Positions 43,531 to 53,300 are shown, numbered from the stretch's first letter. The stretch: 64,000 nucleotides of DNA from JABWBD01 sp040768665 (GCA_040768665.1 JAXGMN010000013.1:186001-250000); one strand, 5' to 3'. Translations and numbers: made by a program. Notes: generated by a model from the sequence alone, not told the origin.

Positions 43531-45690
43531 CTAAGAATTTGCCGCCGCGGCAACACCGCACGTCATCTCCTGCACGGCCACATCGGCAACTCGTACCGCC
43601 GTGGCCGCCACCGGAACCGTTGCCGTCACGGCCCATTGCGAAAGCGCCATGAGCGGGAAGTAAATGGGATAATAATGGTACCGCAGATAGAAAACCCGAG
43701 GAAACCCCGTACCGGTGAACTCATTTTCGTCCCAGGTGCCATCGTGCTGCTGGTTGTCAAGAAGATACCGGACTCCCCTCACAACCGCCGGGTGGTTCAC
43801 CATGCCGGCAGCGAGAAGACCCAGGATCGCCCAAGCCGTTTGCGACGCCGTTGCCGGTCCTTGGCCGCGAAGCCGAGGATTGTCGTAAGTGTCGGGCGAC
43901 TCGCCCCAGCCGCCGCACGGCTGCTGATGCGTAATCAGCCATTGCGCCCCGCCAACAACTGCCGGATCGTCGGTTGGAACGCCGACGCTGACCAGGCCGG
44001 CCAGGACCTGCCATGTGCCATACACGTAGTTGACGCCCCAACGGCCGAACCAGCTTCCGTCGGGCTCCTGGCTGCGACGCAGGTAGGCGACCGCGCGGTC
44101 CACGGCCGGGTCGCCCATTTGGCGGCCCAGTTTTCCCAGGGCCTCCAGCACACGGCCGGTCAGGTCGGGCGTGCTCGGATCGATCATTGCGTTGTGGTCG
44201 GCGAATGGCACATAACAAAGGAATTGCCGGTTGTTGTTGCGGTCGAACGCGCCCCACCCGCCGTCGTCGTTTTGCATCGCCAGCAGCCAGGCCAACCCGG
44301 TGCGGATTGCGCCGGCAGTCCGCCCGAGCATCGCTTCGCGATCCTCCGCACCCTCGGGCACTTCGTTGCCAAACACCCTCAGGCTCGGAGGAATGGCGAC
44401 ACCAGCCCGCGGGCCGTCGAACTGATCCTTAAGCGACATCAGCGCCATGGCGGTGTCGTCGCAGTCGGGATAGAAGTCGTTATTGAACTCGAAGCACCAC
44501 CCGCCCGGTTCGGCGCAGACCGTCTCCGACCAGTCGCCCGGCCTTAACACCTGCTTGTCGAGAAGCCAGCGCGTCGCGCGCACGATGGACGGGTGTTCCG
44601 GACCCAGTCCACCGGCCGCAAGTGCTCGCAAGGTGATCGCCGTATCCCAGACGGGCGATTTGCACGGTTGCAGTCGTGCTTCGCTCGTTCGATCGTCGAC
44701 CAGCACCAGGTCGTGCAGTTGCTTGTTGCACTGGCGGACCTCGGGGCTCTCGTCGTCATAGCCGAGCGAGCGCAGCGCGACGAGGCTCCAGACGATTGGC
44801 GGATAGATCGCGCCCATTCCATCGCTTCGCTCGAACCGCTCGATCATCCAACGCTCGGCCGCGCGGAGTGCTTTGCCGCGGCACGGGAGGAGGTTTTTCC
44901 GCTGACACCACTTGAACATTCGGTCCACAATGCGGAAGAAGCGGTCCCAACTTACGAGGCCCGTTGCACCCGGCAGCCCCGGACACCGCAGCGCCGGCCA
45001 GTGTTCCGGATCCCGCAAGAACAGTTCCCGGATCCCCACCCGCGCCTCGATTCTTCGAACCGGCTGCAAGGCCGAGATGATCGACAACGGCACGATCATC
45101 GTGCGAGACCACGCGCTGACGGCGTACAAGTTCACCGGAAACCATTTGGGCAGCAGCACGACCTCGGGCGGAACCGCCGGGCACTGGCTGTACGGGATCT
45201 GGCCCAGGATCGCCAGGTAGAAACGGGTGAAGCTGTTCACCGCGTCGGCGCCGCCGCGGGCGAGAATCGCCCGACGGGCCCGCTGCATGGGCTCGCAACT
45301 CGGATCGTGTCCGGTAAGCTTCAGCGCGAAGTATGCCTTGACGCTCCCACTGATTTCCAGTTCTCCCCCGGGATACATTGCCCAGCCGCCTTCGGGAAGC
45401 TGCTGGTGGAGCAAGCGGCGGGCGAGCCGGTGCGCGAGTTCGGAGTCCTCGCGTTCAAGAAAGGCGAGCAACAGAATTGTCTCGCTTTCCAGGATTGTGT
45501 CGCCTTCCAGTTCGGCGACCCAGCAACCATCGTCCTGCTGCTGGTCCAGCAGCCACCGTCGAGTACGCGTGATCGCGCGGCGCACCGACGTGGCGACCGG
45601 TGGGGTGGGAGAAGCTTCGACCGTAACGGCGGCCGGAATTCCGTCGTGCCCTTCCTTGGGCAAGACGGACGGATACCACGAAATCGACAT
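43531..45690 (-). CDS. shc: squalene-hopene cyclase
   Basis: 719 aa, typical length. The catalytic acid motif is DCDD (residues 409-412, in YPDCDDTAMAL). Several QW motifs are visible, for example DQQQDDGCWVAELEGD near the start, QNDDGGWGAFDRNNN and QEPDGSWFGRWGVNYVYGTW. It protonates and cyclises squalene to hopene and diplopterol at the membrane. AAGGA lies about 11 bases upstream of the ATG. First gene of the shc-hpnH-hpnG operon. The squalene synthesis genes (hpnCDE) are not in the window. Confidence 0.95.
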   Translation of the reverse strand: MSISWYPSVLPKEGHDGIPAAVTVEASPTPPVATSVRRAITRTRRWLLDQQQDDGCWVAELEGDTILESETILLLAFLEREDSELAHRLARRLLHQQLPEGGWAMYPGGELEISGSVKAYFALKLTGHDPSCEPMQRARRAILARGGADAVNSFTRFYLAILGQIPYSQCPAVPPEVVLLPKWFPVNLYAVSAWSRTMIVPLSIISALQPVRRIEARVGIRELFLRDPEHWPALRCPGLPGATGLVSWDRFFRIVDRMFKWCQRKNLLPCRGKALRAAERWMIERFERSDGMGAIYPPIVWSLVALRSLGYDDESPEVRQCNKQLHDLVLVDDRTSEARLQPCKSPVWDTAITLRALAAGGLGPEHPSIVRATRWLLDKQVLRPGDWSETVCAEPGGWCFEFNNDFYPDCDDTAMALMSLKDQFDGPRAGVAIPPSLRVFGNEVPEGAEDREAMLGRTAGAIRTGLAWLLAMQNDDGGWGAFDRNNNRQFLCYVPFADHNAMIDPSTPDLTGRVLEALGKLGRQMGDPAVDRAVAYLRRSQEPDGSWFGRWGVNYVYGTWQVLAGLVSVGVPTDDPAVVGGAQWLITHQQPCGGWGESPDTYDNPRLRGQGPATASQTAWAILGLLAAGMVNHPAVVRGVRYLLDNQQHDGTWDENEFTGTGFPRVFYLRYHYYPIYFPLMALSQWAVTATVPVAATAVRVADVAVQEMTCGVAAAANS

Positions 45691-46019
45691 GGCGGCGTTC
45701 GTCCTTGTTTGTCGCTGGCGGTCGTCCCTGACACGCGACCCTGACCGAAGCCAGGAGGTGATAATTTAAGCGGTACCGCAGTCTTGGACAAGAGCAGTAC
45801 CCGGTGGGTGGTATGTCCGCCTGAAGCGGCACGGAGGGAATAGTCCGGATTATTCATAATGGGTGTGCGGCCGTTTCACTAGCCCGGCTGCTCTCGGTTA
45901 GAGCCCTCCGCTCCGGAATGGACAACAGCAGCGGCAGTAGCCGGGCTGCTTGCCGGCGGGCCGGTCGCTGCGATATCCTCTCTGAGAGGATATTTGTGCC
46001 GGCAATGGAGGAACTTTCG
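45691..46019. other. intergenic region with palindromic repeats
   Basis: About 330 bases between the divergent shc and FAD oxidoreductase genes. Contains an imperfect inverted pair of the CCCGGCTGC type (about 45879-45950) and a GTCCGGATTATTCATAATGGG stretch like the arms at 48194-48255. No gene. Confidence 0.6.
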
Positions 46020-48092
46020 ATGCGGACTCTCTTGATTTTCGCCGTCCTTCTCACTTCGTCGGCCGCACAGGCCGCCGAGCAGTCGTGTGATCTCGTTGTC
46101 TACGGTGGAACTTCCGGCGGTATAGCGGCGGCCGTGCAGGCAGCGCGGATGGGCAGGAGCGTCGTGCTCGTCGAACCGGGGCAGCATTTGGGCGGCCTCA
46201 CTTCGGGCGGATTAGGGGCCACTGATATCGGCAACAAGGACGCGATCGGCGGGATTTCCCGGCAGTTCTACCAGCGGATCTACCAGTACTATCAGCAGCC
46301 CTCCGCCTGGCAGCAGGAGACTCGCCAGGAGTACACCACTCGCAAGCGAGGCCGTTCGATCGACATCGACACGATGTGGGGGTTCGAGCCGCACGCCGCC
46401 GAGGAAGTATTCGAGGCGATGATCCGGGAGGCCGGCGTCCCCGTGCTCCGCGGCGAACGACTCGACTTGGACCGGGGCGTGACCAAGAACGGCCCGCGGA
46501 TCGTTTCGATCACTATGGAATCGGGCAAAACCTTTGCCGGCAAGATGTTCATCGATGCAACCTACGAAGGCGACTTGATGGCCGAGGCCGGTGTGTCGTA
46601 CGCCGTTGGTCGCGAATCGAACGAACAGTACGGCGAGACGCTCAACGGGGTGCAAACCGGTCACGCGATCTATCACCAATTCGTCAAACCGGTGGACCCC
46701 TACGTTAAGCCCGGCGATCCGTCCAGCGGAGTCCTGCCGGGCGTCCATGCCGGAGGCCCGGGCAAGGAGGGCGAGGGCGACCGCCGCGTGCAGGCTTACT
46801 GTTTCCGCATGTGCACCACCGATGTTGCCGAGAACCGCGTTGCCTGGCCGAAACCCGAAGGCTACGACCCGCTCAGGTACGAACTTCTGCTGCGAAACTT
46901 CGAGGCGGGCGATCACCGGATTCCCTGGGCCCCCTCGGCCATGCCCAACCGCAAGACCGACACCAACAACAATTTCGCCATCTCCACCGACAACATCGGC
47001 ATGAATTACGACTACCCGGATGGAGACTACGAGACGCGCCGGCGGATCGTCGAGGAACACAAAGCCTACCAGGAGGGGCTGATGTGGACGCTGGCCAACA
47101 GCCCTCGCGTTCCGGAGAAGGTTCGCAACGAGTTCCAGACCTGGGGCCTGGCCAAGGATGAGTTCACCGACAAAGGAAACTGGCCCCACCAACTCTACGT
47201 CCGCGAAGCACGGCGGATGATTGGCGAGTACGTGATGACCGAGCACAACTGCCGCTGGCAAGTGACGGCCGAGGATTCGATCGGCCTCGGCGCCTACGGG
47301 ATGGACTCGCACCACGTGCAGCGCTACGTCGACGAAAACGGCCACGCCCGCAACGAGGGCGACGTGGAGGTCGGCGTGGCGGGGCCGTACCCGATCAGTT
47401 ACCGTGCGATCGTGCCCAAGGCCGCCGAGTGCACGAACCTGCTGGTGCCGGTGTGCCTGTCGGCCTCGCATATCGCCTACGGCTCGATTCGCATGGAGCC
47501 GGTGTTCATGATCCTCGGGCAGTCGGCCGCCACGGCCGCGTCGCTGGCAATCGACGCCGACGCGGACGTTCAGGCGATCGACTATGCTGCGATGCGGGGA
47601 AAACTGCTTGCGGACAGGCAGGTGCTCGAGTGGACCGGTCCCAAGCAGAAGGCGGCCGTCATGCTCGACCCCCGGAAACTCGCGGGCGTGGTTGTCGACG
47701 ACCAGCAGGCGACGCTCGTCGGCGCATGGGGCAGATCCAGCGCGATCGGCCCGTTCGTTGGCGTCGGCTATCAACACGATCTCGGCGAACAAAAGGGCGA
47801 GAAGTCCGCCCGCTTCGAAGCCGCCCTGCCGAAAGCGGGCCGCTACGTCGTGCGCATCGCGTACTCTCCCTCAACGAATCGGGCAACGAACGTTCCGGTG
47901 AAGGTGCACGCCGTAGACGGGACCAAGAGCGTCGTCGTCAATCAGCAAAAGGACCCGACGGAAGATCAAGCGTTCTTCCCGATCGGAACGTTTCGCTTCT
48001 CGGCCGAGCGGCCGGCTGTCGTCGTGATTTCCAATGAAGGGACGGACGGCCACGTAATCCTCGACGCGGTTCAGTTTCTGCCGGAAAACTGA
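46020..48092 (+). CDS. exported FAD-dependent oxidoreductase
   Basis: 690 aa from ATG 46020 (GGAGGAA upstream; signal peptide TLLIFAVLLTSSAAQAAEQ). Dinucleotide-binding motif DLVVYGGTSGGIAAAVQAAR followed by VVLVEPGQHLGGLTSGG. The C-terminal FAD-closing motif is around SIRMEPVFMILGQSAATAAS. The family (FAD_oxidored / xanthan-lyase-like) is abundant in Planctomycetota and acts on unknown secreted substrates. After about residue 575 comes a beta domain (GYQHDLGEQKGEKSARFEAA ... HVILDAVQFLPEN), like a carbohydrate-binding module. Stand-alone gene. Confidence 0.82.
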   Translation: MRTLLIFAVLLTSSAAQAAEQSCDLVVYGGTSGGIAAAVQAARMGRSVVLVEPGQHLGGLTSGGLGATDIGNKDAIGGISRQFYQRIYQYYQQPSAWQQETRQEYTTRKRGRSIDIDTMWGFEPHAAEEVFEAMIREAGVPVLRGERLDLDRGVTKNGPRIVSITMESGKTFAGKMFIDATYEGDLMAEAGVSYAVGRESNEQYGETLNGVQTGHAIYHQFVKPVDPYVKPGDPSSGVLPGVHAGGPGKEGEGDRRVQAYCFRMCTTDVAENRVAWPKPEGYDPLRYELLLRNFEAGDHRIPWAPSAMPNRKTDTNNNFAISTDNIGMNYDYPDGDYETRRRIVEEHKAYQEGLMWTLANSPRVPEKVRNEFQTWGLAKDEFTDKGNWPHQLYVREARRMIGEYVMTEHNCRWQVTAEDSIGLGAYGMDSHHVQRYVDENGHARNEGDVEVGVAGPYPISYRAIVPKAAECTNLLVPVCLSASHIAYGSIRMEPVFMILGQSAATAASLAIDADADVQAIDYAAMRGKLLADRQVLEWTGPKQKAAVMLDPRKLAGVVVDDQQATLVGAWGRSSAIGPFVGVGYQHDLGEQKGEKSARFEAALPKAGRYVVRIAYSPSTNRATNVPVKVHAVDGTKSVVVNQQKDPTEDQAFFPIGTFRFSAERPAVVVISNEGTDGHVILDAVQFLPEN

Positions 48093-48455
48093 TCCGCTAT
48101 CGGACCGACGCGTGGCGACGAAGACGACGCTCTGCAGTATTCCGCTCGGCAACTTGCGGCGGACGAGCCGGCACCGTCCCGAACCTTCGCCAGCCCGGAC
48201 TATTCACGATGGGGCAATCAGCGCCGCACTCGCCGCGCGCCATGAATAATCCGGGCCGGCCGTCACGCTTGCCAGCAAAACGCGTCCCAGCGCCTGCCCA
48301 ACCGCACGAATTACTATAAGCATTTCTAATTTTATCTATTACCAAAAATGGCCATTCCTGATAATGGTCGGCGTGTTAAAATCGGGGCTCTTGTCGGCCC
48401 AGTCAGGACCGCAGACGGCAGCACATACCGCATTTCTGGTCAGGTGGAGGTCGCG
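48093..48455. other. intergenic region with inverted repeat
   Basis: About 360 bases. Holds an imperfect palindrome at 48194-48212 and 48240-48255 (CCCGGACTATTCACG / CATGAATAATCCGGG) and an AT-rich tract near 48310-48350 that may carry the promoter of the following gene. The frame of that gene is open back to 48348 but the GGTGGAGG just before ATG 48456 decides the start. Confidence 0.55.
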
Positions 48456-50063
48456 ATGAACCTACAGATGCCCAGCGGGAACGACATCTCGCAAACCAAA
48501 AACCGCTCACGCAACGTTGCCCCCTATTCGGGGCTATGCACGCGTTGCCTCGACAGTTGTGTCGGCAATTGCGAGGTGTTCAAGTCCTCGTTGCGAGGCC
48601 GCGAGGTAATCTATCCCGAGCCGTTCGGCGAACTGACCGCCGGCGGCGACAAGGAGTATCCGGTCGATTACTCGCACCTGAACATCATGGGCTACGCGCT
48701 CGGTGCCGAGGCGATCGACGAGGCGAATCCCGATAAGGCGATTTTCCCGGACGTCAACACCACGACTGTCTACGGCCACATGCATCCGGTGCGGATGCGG
48801 ATGCCGATCTTCACCGGCGCCCTCGGCTCGACGGACATCGCCAGAAAACACTGGAACGGGCTGGCCGCCGGCGCCGCCGTGTGCGGCATTTCGCTGGTCG
48901 TCGGCGAAAACGTCTGCGGCATCGACCATGGGCTCGAACTGGACAAGTTCGGCCGGGTGGCCCATTCGCCGGAGATGGAACGCCGGGTGAAGCTCTACAG
49001 GGAGTGGAAGGACGAATACGGCGACATTATCGTCCAGATGAACGTCGAAGACACGCGGCTGGGCGTGGCCGAGTACGTCGTGAAGGAACTTGGCGTCGAG
49101 ACGATCGAGCTGAAGTGGGGCCAGGGAGCCAAGTGCATCGGCGGCGAGATCAAGGTGCGGGATCTCGACGGGGCGCTTGAGCTCCGCCGGCGAGGTTACA
49201 TCGTCACTCCGAATCCGGAAGATCCGGTCGTCCAGGCCGCCTTCAAGTCCGGTGCGATTCGCGAATTCGAGCGACACTCCCGCCTGGGATTCATCGACGA
49301 AGAGGGCTTCCTGCGGGCGGTCGAGTATCTCCGCCGCCAGATCGGCGTCAAGCGTGTGTCGCTGAAGACGGGCGCGTACGGTCCCCGGGAACTGGCAATG
49401 GCGATCAAATGGTCGTCGAGAGCCCGAGTCGACCTGCTGACGATCGACGGCGCCGGCGGCGGCACGGGAATGAGCCCGTGGCGGATGATGCAGGAATGGG
49501 GCATCCCCACGTTCTACTTGCAGTGCTTGGCCTATAACTTCGCCAAGAAGCTGGCCACCCGCGGCGAGTGGATCCCTCACCTCGCCATGGCCGGCGGATT
49601 CTCGACCGAGGACCATATCTTCAAGGTCCTCGCAATGGGCGCACCGTACTTCCGGGCCGTCTGCATGGGCCGTGCCCTGATGGTCCCAGGTTTTGTGGGC
49701 GACAACATCGAGGGCGTGATCCGCGGGAGCAACGGCACCAAGTGGAAGGAACTGCCGGCAACCGTAAGAGCCTTCGGCGACAAGCCGGAACAGATCTTCG
49801 CCACCTACGAGACCCTGGCCGAGAAATACGGCAAATCGACGATGGATCGCATGCCGCTGGGGGCAATCGCCATGTACACCTACGTCGATAAGCTGAAAAC
49901 CGGGCTCACCCAGCTCATGGCCGGCGCCCGCAGCTTCCGGCTGGATACGCTCAAGCGGGCCGACGTCATTGCTCTGACGGAGGACGCAGCCAAAGTCTCC
50001 GGTATGCCCTACATCATGGACTACGGCATGGAGGAGGCGGACCGGATCCTCAACGGCGCGTAA
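48456..50063 (+). CDS. glutamate-synthase-family FMN-binding protein with N-terminal Cys cluster
   Basis: 535 aa. The main part is the FMN-binding central domain of glutamate synthase large subunit (GltB): VIYPEPFGELTAGG, PVRMRMPIFTGALGSTDIA, ETIELKWGQGAKCIGG, and the flavin/phosphate loop LTIDGAGGGTGMSPWRMMQ. It lacks the amidotransferase and C-terminal domains. Residues 24-35 carry four cysteines (GLCTRCLDSCVGNC, spacing C-x2-C-x3-C-x3-C), suggesting an Fe-S cluster. Archaeal-type stand-alone GltB cores work with separate amidotransferase subunits, but none is here. Likely an electron-transferring amino-group or other oxidoreductase. Confidence 0.85.
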   Translation: MNLQMPSGNDISQTKNRSRNVAPYSGLCTRCLDSCVGNCEVFKSSLRGREVIYPEPFGELTAGGDKEYPVDYSHLNIMGYALGAEAIDEANPDKAIFPDVNTTTVYGHMHPVRMRMPIFTGALGSTDIARKHWNGLAAGAAVCGISLVVGENVCGIDHGLELDKFGRVAHSPEMERRVKLYREWKDEYGDIIVQMNVEDTRLGVAEYVVKELGVETIELKWGQGAKCIGGEIKVRDLDGALELRRRGYIVTPNPEDPVVQAAFKSGAIREFERHSRLGFIDEEGFLRAVEYLRRQIGVKRVSLKTGAYGPRELAMAIKWSSRARVDLLTIDGAGGGTGMSPWRMMQEWGIPTFYLQCLAYNFAKKLATRGEWIPHLAMAGGFSTEDHIFKVLAMGAPYFRAVCMGRALMVPGFVGDNIEGVIRGSNGTKWKELPATVRAFGDKPEQIFATYETLAEKYGKSTMDRMPLGAIAMYTYVDKLKTGLTQLMAGARSFRLDTLKRADVIALTEDAAKVSGMPYIMDYGMEEADRILNGA

Positions 50064-50094
50064 TCCCCTCCGTTATGTCCGTCAGAAGCGAATC

Positions 50095-50125
50095 GACCCC
50101 GCCCGCAACGGCGGGGTCTTTCTTT
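50095..50125 (+). terminator. intrinsic terminator
   Basis: Stem GACCCCGCC/GGCGGGGTC followed by TTTCTTT, 32 bases after the stop of the FMN protein gene. Confidence 0.75.
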
Positions 50126-50272
50126 GGAGTGCGCACGACCTGTCGTCGCTTTCTTTCCTTCTTCTTTCTTCTCGCCCCGCAAGCCTTCACTGGCGCCGGT
50201 AGAGACGGCGCTGTAGGTAAGGAGGAAGAGAAAACGCAAAGAAAGCGGTGACAAGTCACGCGCACTCCAAAG
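50122..50272. repeat. CTTTGGAGTGCGC palindromic element
   Basis: Arms of about 34 bases (50122-50155 and 50238-50272) match when inverted, with about five differences. The centre is CT-rich on one side and GA-rich on the other. It overlaps the terminator T-run and ends 8 bases before the purD stop codon. Similar palindromes beginning CTTTGGAGTGCG are familiar from planctomycete genomes (recollection, not checked). Confidence 0.7.
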
Positions 50273-50280
50273 AACGCGTC

Positions 50281-51555
50281 CTACCGCGTTGCCTTGTCGG
50301 AGATATCCTTTCGGCACCACGCCCCGTCCCAACGGATCTTCTTCACCGCCGTGTAGGCCTGCAGTTTCGCCTTCAAGATGCTATCGCCCAACGCCGTCAC
50401 CCCAAGCACCCGGCCGCCCGCCGTGACCACCTGTCTCTCCCGCAGGCTCGTGCCGGCGTGAAACACCTTTACATCAGCGACTGCCGAAGCCTCTTCCAGA
50501 CCACGGATCGGGTGTCCCTTCGTGTACTTGCCCGGATAGCCTTCGCTCGCCATCACCACGCAGACCGCGGGCCGCGGATCCCATTGGAGCGGCCCGATCT
50601 GATCCAGTTCCCCCCGCACGGCCGCGTCGAGCACGTCGACCAGGTCGGTCTTCAATCGCATCACGAGCGGTTGACACTCCGGGTCGCCAAACCGTGCGTT
50701 GTACTCCAGCACCTTCGGCCCCTGGTTGGTAATCATCAGGCCCGCATAGAGCACGCCACGGAACGGCCGCCGAATTCGTTTCATCGCATGCACAGTCGGA
50801 ACCAATACGTGCTCCGCGATCCAGTGCAGCAACTTGTCGCTCACCAGCGGCGCTGGCGAATAAGCCCCCATACCGCCCGTGTTCGGCCCGGTATCACCGT
50901 CGTAGGCCGGCTTATGGTCTTGCGCGGGCTGAAGCGTGACGATCGTCTGGCCGTCGGTAATCGCCAGTACACTCGCCTCCTGGCCATGCAGCCGCTCCTC
51001 GATGATCACCCGGTTGCCGGCTTCGCCAAAGACCTTTTCGCGGGCGATCTGACGGACCGCCTCGAGCGCTTGCTCGCGAGTGTCGCAGACGACTACTCCC
51101 TTGCCGGCGGCCAGCCCGTCGGCCTTGACCACGACCGGAACGTCTTCTCGTTCCTTGAGGTACTGAATCGCCCTGTCGGGGTCGCGAAAGGTTTTGTAGT
51201 CGGCGCTCGGCACATCGGCGCTGCGGAGCAGATCCTTGCAGAAGACCTTGCTCGCCTCGAGTTCCGCCGCGGCCTTGCTGGGCCCGAAAATCCGCAACTT
51301 CTCTTTTTCGAACGCATCCACAATCCCGGCCGCCAGAGGGGCCTCGGGGCCGACGACCGTCAAATCGACCTTCAACTCTTTCGCGAAGCGGATCAGGCCG
51401 GCAAAGTCGTTCTCAGCAATATCGATGTTCTCGGCATCCGCCGCGGTGCCGGCGTTGCCCGGGGCGACAAAAACGTGTTTCGCTCGAGGGCTCTGGGCGA
51501 TTTTCCAGGCCAAGGCATGTTCGCGTCCGCCGCTGCCGATGATCAAGACGTTCAT
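50281..51555 (-). CDS. purD: phosphoribosylamine-glycine ligase
   Basis: 424 aa, normal length, from ATG 51555 (the frame is open 38 codons upstream without homology). GARS N-terminal motif MNVLIIGSGGREHALAWKI, ATP-grasp core VVVKADGLAAGKGVVVC, the family signature NARFGDPECQPLV, and GPNTGGMGAYSPAP. It makes GAR from phosphoribosylamine, glycine and ATP in purine synthesis. Stand-alone gene, divergent from the Rieske operon. Confidence 0.97.
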   Translation of the reverse strand: MNVLIIGSGGREHALAWKIAQSPRAKHVFVAPGNAGTAADAENIDIAENDFAGLIRFAKELKVDLTVVGPEAPLAAGIVDAFEKEKLRIFGPSKAAAELEASKVFCKDLLRSADVPSADYKTFRDPDRAIQYLKEREDVPVVVKADGLAAGKGVVVCDTREQALEAVRQIAREKVFGEAGNRVIIEERLHGQEASVLAITDGQTIVTLQPAQDHKPAYDGDTGPNTGGMGAYSPAPLVSDKLLHWIAEHVLVPTVHAMKRIRRPFRGVLYAGLMITNQGPKVLEYNARFGDPECQPLVMRLKTDLVDVLDAAVRGELDQIGPLQWDPRPAVCVVMASEGYPGKYTKGHPIRGLEEASAVADVKVFHAGTSLRERQVVTAGGRVLGVTALGDSILKAKLQAYTAVKKIRWDGAWCRKDISDKATR

Positions 51556-51915
51556 GAATTCTCTCCTCCCGAAAAACGCACTACGAATCGGCGATTCTAA
51601 AGCCGTTCGGACAAATCCGGAAGGGGCAGGGCGTTTCGTCACGGGACGCTGGTATCCCGCAAACGTCAATATCGCCTGGGAAAACGTGGAATCTCCCTCG
51701 GCCTGCCGACGGACCGAATTGGCCCCGCCGAGCCCTCACAACAGGTGGATTAAACCTGCTGCTCCGAGTTGACATGTCTTGCGTGCCGAACCATAAAGTA
51801 GGGAAGCAGATGTCTCGTCCGCGATTCGGCCACCCTGCTGCGTTGCTTGGGAGAAGTCCGTCTCGCGCGAGAATTGATCCCACACCGCAGCGATCGAGTC
51901 CCGGAAACTCGCGTC
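51556..51915. other. divergent intergenic region
   Basis: About 360 bases between purD and the Rieske gene; must contain both promoters. No palindrome or convincing open frame. Confidence 0.5.
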
Positions 51916-52485
51916 ATGGCCGGCAAACACGCCCCCGCGTCGCCCCCAGCGGGCCGTCGCAACACCAATCCCGATCCGAAACGCCGAGGGCTCCTGCGGA
52001 CTCTCTTTGGATCGCTCCTTGGCCTGGGTTTCACGGCTCTGGGCGCAGTTGGCGGGATTTGGGCCGCCGGAACTGCCCGGTTTCTCTATCCCAATGTCGT
52101 GACAAAGCCGCCCAACCGCTTCAAAGTCGGCTTTCCGCGCGACTATCCGCGCGGGCATGTGGAGACGAGATATAAAGGACAGCACGGCATTTGGATCGTC
52201 AACACCGTGTACGACGGAAAGCAACAGATTTGCGCACTCCGGACGGTTTGCACCCATCTTGGCTGCATTACGATCTGGCAGGAAACCGAGCAGAGGTTCA
52301 AATGCCCCTGCCACGGCAGCGGATTCTACATCGATGGAATCAATTTCGAAGGCCCCGCCCCACGCCCCCTGGAGCGTTACGCCGTGCGGATTGCCGACGA
52401 CGGGCAACTGGAAGTTGATTCAAGCCAGATCTTCCAGGAAGAACTCGGCCAGTGGAGCGATCCCCGCTCCTACGTCCCCGCCTGA
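51916..52485 (+). CDS. Rieske iron-sulfur protein of a bc-type complex
   Basis: 189 aa from ATG 51916. N-terminal membrane anchor at about 27-56 (LFGSLLGLGFTALGAVGGIW). Soluble domain with both Rieske boxes: CTHLGC (C112, H114; C117) and CPCHGSGF (C130, H133; C132), giving the 2Fe-2S ligands and the disulfide pair. FEGPAPRPLERYAVR follows as usual. Together with the two cytochrome b genes it forms the core of a quinol:cytochrome c reductase. The next gene starts 8 bases after the stop. Confidence 0.95.
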   Translation: MAGKHAPASPPAGRRNTNPDPKRRGLLRTLFGSLLGLGFTALGAVGGIWAAGTARFLYPNVVTKPPNRFKVGFPRDYPRGHVETRYKGQHGIWIVNTVYDGKQQICALRTVCTHLGCITIWQETEQRFKCPCHGSGFYIDGINFEGPAPRPLERYAVRIADDGQLEVDSSQIFQEELGQWSDPRSYVPA

Positions 52486-52493
52486 CCAAACGC

Positions 52494-53270
52494 ATGCCCC
52501 TCAGCGACAAAATACGCAACTCGCAGGTCTGGAAAAGCATCTTTCGGCATCCCGCGCCGGTCGACCGGCGAAACCGCGTCGTCGTCGTGCTCACCAACCT
52601 CGTGCTGCACGTCCACCCGGTCTCGATCCAGAAACATGCGCTGCGGTTCGGTTTTACCTGGGGGATGGGCCTGATCACCTTCTTTCTGTTCATCGTTGAG
52701 GTGATCACCGGGGTGCTTTTGATGTTCTACTACCGGCCGACGGTCGAGTGGGCCTATAACGACATGCTCGCCCTGCGCGACGTCGTATCGCTCGGCATCC
52801 TCCGCGAGGTCCACCGCTGGGCGGCCCACGCCATGGTGATCGCCGTCTGGCTGCACATGTACCGGGTCTTCCTTACCGGCAGCTACAAACCACCGCGGGA
52901 GTTCAACTGGGGAGTCGGCGTCGTGCTCCTGGTCCTGACGCTCCTGCTGTCCTTCACCGGCTATCTGCTCCCCTGGGACCAGTTGTCGATGTGGGCCGTC
53001 ACCGTCGGCTCGAACATGGCGCGGGCCGTGCCGTTGGTGGGCCACGAGGGCCCCGGGCAACAACTCCTCACCGTCGACGGCGTCGACATGATCACCAGCG
53101 GCTCCGACGCCCGATACCTGCTGCTGGGTTCGCCGACGGTAAGCGAAGAGACCCTGAACCGGTTTTACGTCCTCCACTGCGTCGCCCTTCCCCTGATCGC
53201 CTCCTTCCTCATCGCGCTGCACTTCTGGCGAGTGCGGAAGGACGGCGGGATCAGCGGACCGAGCCAGTAG
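52494..53270 (+). CDS. cytochrome b6-type N-terminal subunit
   Basis: 258 aa with four membrane helices. The haem b ligands are in place: H107 and H121 in helix B (VHRWAAHAMVIAVWLHMYR) and H228 and H243 in helix D (YVLHCVALPLIASFLIALHF). The helix-D spacing of 15 and the ending VRKDGGISGP are of the b6 type rather than the mitochondrial type. The Cys that binds haem c-i in cytochrome b6 appears to be Gly here, by hand alignment. It forms the quinol site with the C-terminal subunit encoded at 53507..54826. Confidence 0.93.
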   Translation: MPLSDKIRNSQVWKSIFRHPAPVDRRNRVVVVLTNLVLHVHPVSIQKHALRFGFTWGMGLITFFLFIVEVITGVLLMFYYRPTVEWAYNDMLALRDVVSLGILREVHRWAAHAMVIAVWLHMYRVFLTGSYKPPREFNWGVGVVLLVLTLLLSFTGYLLPWDQLSMWAVTVGSNMARAVPLVGHEGPGQQLLTVDGVDMITSGSDARYLLLGSPTVSEETLNRFYVLHCVALPLIASFLIALHFWRVRKDGGISGPSQ

Positions 53271-53300
53271 GCATCACATTATATCTAAAGGAGAAGACCG

